Source: Catellatospora sp. KI3 | GTDB taxonomy: Bacteria; Actinomycetota; Actinomycetes; Mycobacteriales; Micromonosporaceae | Assembly (NCBI RefSeq): GCF_029948125.1 | Contig: NZ_JASAMB010000014.1 | Span: forward strand, 1-64,000 | DNA: 64,000 nucleotides | Direction: 5' to 3' | Shown here: one piece after another, positions 58,898 through 64,000 of the stretch | Layout of the letters: each line of letters opens with the position of its first letter | Numbering within the stretch: the stretch's first letter is position 1 | Notes under the pieces: generated by a model | Databases searched by the model: none | The model's input: the letters and a program-made list of their open reading frames with translations, nothing else | What the model was told of the DNA's origin: nothing | Position numbers and translations under genes: made by a program

Positions 58898-59680
58898 GTG
58901 TTCAAGTTCCCGCGTACGCCGCACCTGACCGGCTCCCGGCTGCAGCCCGGCGACGAGGACCTCGCCCAGGTGCCGCTGTCGGCGCTGCGCGGGGTGAGCG
59001 TGGTGGTGTGCGAGAAACTCGACGGCGCCAACGCGGGCGTCTCCTTCGACGCCGACGGGCGGCTGCGGCTGCAGTCGCGGGGCCACTACCTGTCCGGCGG
59101 GCCCCGTGAACAGCAGTTCACGCTGTTCAAGTCATGGGCGGCGACGCTCGCGCCGCTGCTGCGCCCGCGGCTGGGCGACCGGTACGTGTGCTACGGCGAG
59201 TGGCTGTACGCCAAGCACACCGTCTTCTACGACGCGCTGCCGCACTACTTCTGCGAGTTCGACATCCTCGACACCGCCACCGGCCGGTTCCTGGACACCG
59301 CGGGCCGGCGGGAGCTGCTCGCCGGGGTGCCGGTCGTGTCGGCGCCGGTCCTGGCCGAGCGGGTGCTCGGGTCGGCGGCGCAGGTCGCGGCGCTGGTGGG
59401 GCCGTCGACGTGCCGTACCCCCGGGTGGCGTGACGCGCTCGCGCGGGCCGCCGCCGACGCCGGCGTCGACCCGGTGACCGCCGCGGCCGAGTCCGACGCC
59501 TCCGACCGGATGGAGGGCGTCTACCTGAAGGTCGAGCAGGACGGGCACGTGGTGGCCCGGTACAAGTGGGTGCGGCCCAGTTTCGCCACGGCGGTGGCCG
59601 ACTCCGGTTCGCACTGGGCCGACCGGCCGATCGTCGCCAACCGGCTCGCCGACCCGGGAGCGCTGTATGCGGGTCTTTGA
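58898..59680 (+). CDS. ATP-dependent RNA ligase
   Basis: The 260-residue protein is an RNA ligase of the Rnl2-like group. Motif I is CEKLDGANAGV with the adenylated Lys40, motif III GEWLYAKHTVFY, IIIa YFCEFDILD, IV EGVYLKVEQDG and V ARYKWVRPSF. It joins 3'-OH and 5'-phosphate RNA ends. GTG 58898 has AGGA eight bases upstream and a TAGGAA box. Its end overlaps the HD-Pnk gene by 14 bp, giving an operon that both heals and seals RNA breaks. Confidence 0.88.
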   Translation: MFKFPRTPHLTGSRLQPGDEDLAQVPLSALRGVSVVVCEKLDGANAGVSFDADGRLRLQSRGHYLSGGPREQQFTLFKSWAATLAPLLRPRLGDRYVCYGEWLYAKHTVFYDALPHYFCEFDILDTATGRFLDTAGRRELLAGVPVVSAPVLAERVLGSAAQVAALVGPSTCRTPGWRDALARAAADAGVDPVTAAAESDASDRMEGVYLKVEQDGHVVARYKWVRPSFATAVADSGSHWADRPIVANRLADPGALYAGL

Positions 59681-60767
59681 CCGGCTGTGCCCGGCCGGAC
59701 CCGGCTGGGACCTCGACTGGGACGCGGTCTGCGACCGGTTCGGCTGGGTACGCCGGATGGCCGGCGTCGGCGACGGCGCGCGGCACACCCGGCTGGCCGC
59801 CCAGGCCCTGGCCGGGCTGCCCGGATGGCGGGCGCGGCCCCGGGCCGAGCAGGTGCGGCTGTTCGCGGCGGTGCTGCTGCGCGACGTCGCCGGACCCGAC
59901 TGCGCCGCGGTCGAGGACGGGCGGGTGCGGTTCGTCGGGCATGCGCGCCGCGGCGACCTGCTGGCCCGGCGGATCCTGTGGGAGCTGGGGGCGCCGCCGG
60001 ACTGGCGGGAGCACGTGGCGGCGCTGGTGGGCCACCACCAGGTGCCGCAGTCGGCGATGGACCGGCCCGACCTGGAGCGGACGGTGCTGCGGGTGTCGCT
60101 GCTGGCCCGCAACGACGACCTGGCGCTGCTCGCCGAGGCCGGTGCGCGGGGCCGCGGCGGCGAGCTGGAGCAGGTGGGCCTGTTCCGGGAGTACTGCGCG
60201 GAGCTGGGGGTGCTGGAGGGGCCGTGGCCGTTCGCGTCCGACCACGCCCGGTTCCAGTACTTCCGGACCCCGGGCCGCGACCCGGGCTATGCCGCCTATG
60301 ACGACACCCGGTCGGTGGTGACGGTGATGTCGGGCCTGCCCGGGGTCGGCAAGGACACGTGGATCGCCGCGAACCGGCCCGGGGCGGCGGTGGTGAGCCT
60401 GGACGAGCTGCGGGCGCGGCTCGGGGTGGCGCCGGCCGGCGACCAGGGGCCGGTCGTGGCCGCGGCGTACGCGCGGGCCCGGGAGCTGCTGCGTGCCGGG
60501 CAGCCGCTGGTGTGGAACGCCACCAACGTGTCGCGCCAGACCCGGGACCTGTGCGTGGGGCTGGCCGCGTCGTACCGGGCGCGGGTGGAGATCGCGGCCC
60601 TGGAGGCGCCGCCGGCGGTCGTGCGGGCCCGCAACAGCGGCCGGGCCGCGGCGGTGCCCGCGGCGGCGTGGGAGCGGATGCTGGGCCGCTGGCAGGCCCC
60701 GGACGTGACCGAAGCCCATGCCGTGCACCGGATCGAGACCGCGCGACGTGAACCGATACAGGAATGA
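59667..60767 (+). CDS. HD-Pnk: HD phosphatase fused to polynucleotide kinase
   Basis: The 366-residue protein has an N-terminal HD domain (RHTRLAAQAL, LLRDVAGPDC, FVGHARRGD and LVGHHQVP give the metal ligands, about residues 35-130). The C-terminal P-loop kinase has Walker A GLPGVGKDT at 223-231 and VSLDELRARLG after it. This order matches the HD-Pnk enzymes, whose HD part removes 2',3'-phosphates and whose kinase part phosphorylates 5'-OH ends. It supplies ends for the overlapping RNA ligase gene. Confidence 0.85.
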   Translation: MRVFDRLCPAGPGWDLDWDAVCDRFGWVRRMAGVGDGARHTRLAAQALAGLPGWRARPRAEQVRLFAAVLLRDVAGPDCAAVEDGRVRFVGHARRGDLLARRILWELGAPPDWREHVAALVGHHQVPQSAMDRPDLERTVLRVSLLARNDDLALLAEAGARGRGGELEQVGLFREYCAELGVLEGPWPFASDHARFQYFRTPGRDPGYAAYDDTRSVVTVMSGLPGVGKDTWIAANRPGAAVVSLDELRARLGVAPAGDQGPVVAAAYARARELLRAGQPLVWNATNVSRQTRDLCVGLAASYRARVEIAALEAPPAVVRARNSGRAAAVPAAAWERMLGRWQAPDVTEAHAVHRIETARREPIQE

Positions 60768-60816
60768 TGGATCACTTCACGTGGTCCTCAGGGGTGCGGT
60801 GGCCTACAGTGGGCGA

Positions 60817-61623
60817 GTGATCGAGTCGCAGAGGGTTACCGGCGCACTACACATTGCTGCCGAAAGGGCCCAAACCTGCGGTTTCTTCTTCGACTTCGAC
60901 GGCACCCTGTCGACCATCCAGACCGACCCCTCCGCCGTCACCCCGGTCCCCGGAGCCGTAGAGGCCATCGCCGACCTCGCCCCCCTCGTCCACACCACCG
61001 CCATCGTCTCCGGCCGCCCCGTCAGCTTCCTGCGACGCCACTTCGCCGGACTACCCGTACACCTCTACGGCCTCTACGGCATGGAATCAGCCGACCAGCA
61101 CGGCACCATCTGGACCGACCCCGAAGTCATCCCCTGGATCCCCGCCATCGACACCGTCGCCCGCCAGGCCATGGCCGACCTCGACCCCAACATCCTCGTC
61201 GAACACAAACGACTCTCCGTCGCCCTGCACTACCGCACCGCACCCCACCTGCGCGAACACATCGAACAATGGGGACACGCCAAAGCCGCCGAATACGGCC
61301 TCACCGCCCTGCCCGGCCGCATGGTCGTCGAACTCAAACCCCCCGTCCGCCGCGACAAAGGCGACGTCATCACCGCCACCACCACCGACCTCACCTGCGC
61401 CTGGTACTTCGGCGACGACCTCGGCGACCTACCCGCCCTGCACGTACTCGACCGGCGCACCCACACCGACCCCGACTTCGCCGCCTTCCGCGTCGGCATC
61501 CACAACCCCGAAACCGGCGACCAGGTCGCCGACTGGGTCGACCTCGTCCTGGACAGCCCCACCGACCTCGTACCCCTGCTGCGGCTCGCCGCCCGCGCGA
61601 TCTCCACCGTACGCACCCGATGA
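60817..61623 (+). CDS. otsB: Trehalose-6-phosphate phosphatase
   Basis: The 268-residue HAD phosphatase has motif I FFFDFDGTLSTIQ, motif II VSGRPVSFLRR, YGLYGMES, and the motif III/IV region KGDVITAT...YFGDDLGDLPAL. It removes phosphate from trehalose 6-phosphate, giving trehalose, a compatible solute and spore sugar. GTG 60817 lies six bases after TACAGT (leaderless). No otsA is in the window. It is followed by SDR, PfkB and surE genes in the same direction. Confidence 0.88.
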   Translation: MIESQRVTGALHIAAERAQTCGFFFDFDGTLSTIQTDPSAVTPVPGAVEAIADLAPLVHTTAIVSGRPVSFLRRHFAGLPVHLYGLYGMESADQHGTIWTDPEVIPWIPAIDTVARQAMADLDPNILVEHKRLSVALHYRTAPHLREHIEQWGHAKAAEYGLTALPGRMVVELKPPVRRDKGDVITATTTDLTCAWYFGDDLGDLPALHVLDRRTHTDPDFAAFRVGIHNPETGDQVADWVDLVLDSPTDLVPLLRLAARAISTVRTR

Positions 61624-61644
61624 TCGACACCATATGATGCGTCG

Positions 61645-62454
61645 ATGACCGACCAACCCGTCGCGCTCGTCACCGCGGGCGGCGGCGCCATCGGCGCCGC
61701 CTACGCACGACACCTCGCCGCCCGCGGCTACCACCCCGTCATCGCCGACCTCGACCCCGACGCCGCCACCGCCGTCGCCCACACCGTCGGCGGCACCGCC
61801 CACACCCTCGACGTCAGCGACCGCGACGCCAACCTCGCCCTCATCGACACCATCCTCGACCGGCACGGCCGCCTCGACCTGCTCTGCCTGCACGCCGGCG
61901 TCGCCACCGGACAACGCGCCACCGAACCACTCGACCTGCCCCGCTACCGCCGCGCCGTCTCGGTCAACATCGACGGCGTCGTCTACGGCATCGACGCCGC
62001 CCTACCCGCCCTGTCCGTACGCGGCGGCCACATCATCGTCACCTCCACCCTCGCCGCCATCGACCCCAGCCGCGCCAACCCCCTCTACACCCTCACCAAA
62101 TCCGCCGTCCTCGGCTTCGTCCGCGCCCTGGCCAACCCCCTGCAACCCCGCCACATCACCATCAACGCCCTCTGCCCCGGCTTCGTCGACACCCCCATGC
62201 TCGACGCCCTCCGCCCCACCCTCGCCGAACAGGGCTACCCCCTCATCACCCCCGACGACGTCGCCACCGCCATGGACCACGTCATCGACACCGGCACCAC
62301 CGGCGGCGCCTGGGCACTCATCCCCGGCCAGCCACCCCTGCGCTACGACTACCCGCCCCTGCCGCCCTCGCTCATGCCCGACGGCAGCCCCGCCCCCGAA
62401 CTCAGACTCCCCCCACCACTCATGCCCACCGGCACCCCCCAACCCCGGGGTTGA
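61645..62454 (+). CDS. Short-chain dehydrogenase/reductase
   Basis: The 269-residue SDR has an NAD(P) loop TAGGGAIGAAYARHL, strand-3 acidic ADLDPD, LLCLHAGVA in place of the usual NNAG, the catalytic Ser in IIVTSTLAAIDP and the YTLTK Tyr-Lys pair. A proline-rich tail (about 235-269) extends beyond the fold. The substrate is unknown. TATGAT six bases before ATG 61645 marks a leaderless start. Confidence 0.88.
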   Translation: MTDQPVALVTAGGGAIGAAYARHLAARGYHPVIADLDPDAATAVAHTVGGTAHTLDVSDRDANLALIDTILDRHGRLDLLCLHAGVATGQRATEPLDLPRYRRAVSVNIDGVVYGIDAALPALSVRGGHIIVTSTLAAIDPSRANPLYTLTKSAVLGFVRALANPLQPRHITINALCPGFVDTPMLDALRPTLAEQGYPLITPDDVATAMDHVIDTGTTGGAWALIPGQPPLRYDYPPLPPSLMPDGSPAPELRLPPPLMPTGTPQPRG

Positions 62455-62483
62455 TCCACCCCACGACGGGGTACGACACCCGT

Positions 62484-63482
62484 ATGCCCGACAGTGTCAT
62501 GGTCTTCGCCCCATCGCCGCAGCTCACCGTCACCATCGAGAAAAACGGCGACGACGACGAGATCCACCTCCACGCCGGCGGCCAAGGCGTCTGGGTCGCC
62601 CGCATGATCCGATCCCTCGGCGTACCCGTCCGGCTCGTCTCCGCCTTCGGCGACGAAACCGGACACGTCGTACGCACCCTCATCACCGCCGAAGGCCTCG
62701 AACTCGCCGCCACCGACACCACCGGCGGCAACGGCGCCTACGTCCACGACCGACGCGACGGCCAACGCAACGAACTCGCCCAAGCCCCCGGCCACACCCT
62801 GTCCCGCCACGAACAGGACGAGCTCTACGGACTCGCCCTCGCCGAAGGACTACGCGCCCGCGTATGCGTCCTCGCCGGCGTCGCCGACCCCCGCGTCCTG
62901 CCCCCCGACACCTACCGGCGCCTCGCCACCGACCTGCGCCGCAACGGCGCCCTCGTCATCGCCGACCTGTCCGGCGACTACCTCGACGCAGCGCTCGCCG
63001 GCGGCCTCGACGTCCTCAAGGTCTCCCACGAAGAACTCCTGCGCGACGGCCGCGCCACCGACGACACCACCCCCACCCTGCTCACCGCCCTACGGCAACT
63101 GCAGACCGACGGCGCCGCCGCCATCGTCCTCAGCCGCGCCGACCAACCCGCACTCGCCCTCCTCGACCAGCGACTACACCAGGTCAAACTCCCCCGCCTC
63201 GAACCCGCCGACCACCGCGGCGCCGGCGACTCCATGACCGCAGGCCTCGCCGCCGTCCTCGCCCAAGGCGGCGACCTGCGCACCGCCGTACGCACCGGCG
63301 CCGCCGCAGGCGCCCTCAACGTCACCCGCCACGGCCTGGGCACCGGCAACGCCGACGCCATCACCCGCTTCCTCGACACCGTCGAACTCACCGACCTACC
63401 CGACGAGCCCGCCACCGGACACCACCCCGACAGCGGACACACCACCCCGCAAGAACTCGCCGGAAAGGTCAAAACCGTATGA
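62484..63482 (+). CDS. PfkB family sugar kinase (phosphofructokinase-like)
   Basis: The 332-residue kinase resembles 1-phosphofructokinase/tagatose-6-phosphate kinase. It has the N-terminal AGGQGVWVARMIRSLGVPVRLVSAFGDETG, the KVSHEELL segment and the PfkB signature HRGAGDSMTAGLAAVLAQ. The catalytic Asp is in GAGDS. A 30-residue tail follows the fold. The start is ATG 62484; its stop overlaps surE in ATGA, so the two are coupled. Confidence 0.85.
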   Translation: MPDSVMVFAPSPQLTVTIEKNGDDDEIHLHAGGQGVWVARMIRSLGVPVRLVSAFGDETGHVVRTLITAEGLELAATDTTGGNGAYVHDRRDGQRNELAQAPGHTLSRHEQDELYGLALAEGLRARVCVLAGVADPRVLPPDTYRRLATDLRRNGALVIADLSGDYLDAALAGGLDVLKVSHEELLRDGRATDDTTPTLLTALRQLQTDGAAAIVLSRADQPALALLDQRLHQVKLPRLEPADHRGAGDSMTAGLAAVLAQGGDLRTAVRTGAAAGALNVTRHGLGTGNADAITRFLDTVELTDLPDEPATGHHPDSGHTTPQELAGKVKTV

Positions 63483-64000
63483 ACCGCACACTCATCACCA
63501 ACGACGACGGCATCGACGCCCCCGGCCTGCACCGCCTCGCCGCCACCGCCGCCGACCACGGACTCGACGTCATCATCGCCGCACCCGCCCGCGACTCCAG
63601 CGGCGCCAGCGCCGCCATGAGCGCCGTCGCCAAAGACGGCCGCATCATCGTCGAAGAACGCGTCCTACCCGGCCTACCCGGCATCCCCGCCTACGCCGTC
63701 ACCGGCACACCCGCACTCGCCGCCCTACTCGCCGGCAACGGCGCCTTCGGCGACCCACCCCAACTCGTCCTGTCCGGCATCAACCGCGGCGCCAACGCAG
63801 GCCACGCCGTCCTGCACTCCGGCACCGTCGGCGCCGCCCTCACCGCCGCCGCCAACGGCTGCCGCGGCCTCGCCGTATCCCTGGCCATCACCGACGAAGA
63901 CGACACCGACCGCCACTGGGACTCCGCCGCCCGGCTCGCCCTGGCACTGATACCCGTACTGGGCGACCTACCCGACAGCACCATCCTCAACCTCAACGTC
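63479..64000 (+). CDS. surE: 5'/3'-nucleotidase SurE (cut by the window edge)
   Basis: 174 codons are present before the window ends, with no stop, so the gene is incomplete at its 3' end. The N-terminal LITNDDGIDAPGLHRLA holds the metal-binding Asp-Asp, followed by IAAPARDSSGASAAMS, TGTPALAALLAG and LSGINRGANAGHAVLHSGTVGAA, all hallmarks of SurE. SurE dephosphorylates nucleoside monophosphates and short polyphosphates. Its start overlaps the PfkB-kinase stop by four bases. Confidence 0.92.
   Translation, partial: MNRTLITNDDGIDAPGLHRLAATAADHGLDVIIAAPARDSSGASAAMSAVAKDGRIIVEERVLPGLPGIPAYAVTGTPALAALLAGNGAFGDPPQLVLSGINRGANAGHAVLHSGTVGAALTAAANGCRGLAVSLAITDEDDTDRHWDSAARLALALIPVLGDLPDSTILNLNV

Overview
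The window is very GC-rich, with G or C at nearly every third codon position. It carries markers of a high-GC actinobacterium: RbpA, DinB-fold and maleylpyruvate-isomerase-like (mycothiol-type) proteins, a single-chain Sdh cytochrome b subunit, a UbiA-family prenyltransferase possibly for menaquinone, a polyprenol-phosphate mannosyltransferase beside Lnt, an Spo0M-like protein, and widespread leaderless start codons. A Micromonosporaceae-type soil actinomycete is my best guess, inferred from overall gene flavour and not from a marker gene. No phage, transposon, integrase or CRISPR array is visible.

Layout. 1-0.6 kb is non-coding, with degenerate ~105-bp tandem repeats and clustered GGAGATC/GATCTCC words. 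0.6-2.2 kb holds a histidine phosphatase and a methyltransferase. 2.2-10.4 kb is the most distinctive block: kamA divergent from kdd, an amidohydrolase, kamD, kamE, kal and a MutL-type ATPase. Together these resemble the lysine 'fermentation' pathway through beta-lysine and 3,5-diaminohexanoate. The cleavage enzyme Kce is absent and an amidohydrolase of unknown role sits in the operon. 10.8-16.9 kb is envelope and core function: lnt, a Dpm1-like transferase, fxsA, rbpA with a textbook SigR-type promoter, and a POT peptide transporter. 17-27 kb is a run of small regulators and enzymes (PadR, TipA-type MerR, GNAT, DinB, Nudix, VOC, LysR), an AbiEii-like nucleotidyltransferase with its own partner, and an RCC1-repeat exported protein. 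27.2-33.3 kb has a Tat-exported GH74 xyloglucanase and the sdhCAB operon closed by a 26-bp perfect hairpin. 33.3-40.5 kb is housekeeping and transport, ending in a broken alpha/beta hydrolase. 40.9-41.1 kb holds tRNA-Trp and an odd tRNA with a Leu-type CAG anticodon but a short variable loop. 41.1-47 kb contains a site-2 protease, a GT39-like glycosyltransferase, an HTH/Clp-N pair and an HNH-Nudix fusion. 47.2-50.6 kb is an ABC pair and an Spo0M-like protein. 51.5-52.5 kb is folD behind a ZTP (pfl) riboswitch. 52.6-58.8 kb is small enzymes, FKBP, GPP34 and a sulfite-oxidase-like protein. 58.9-60.8 kb is a complete RNA end-healing/sealing pair (RNA ligase plus HD-Pnk). 60.8-64 kb is otsB, an SDR, a PfkB kinase and surE (cut by the window edge).

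A pattern across the window is a -10-like TANNNT box ending 6-7 nt before the annotated start codon of about twenty genes. It indicates leaderless transcripts, and I used it to decide several starts.
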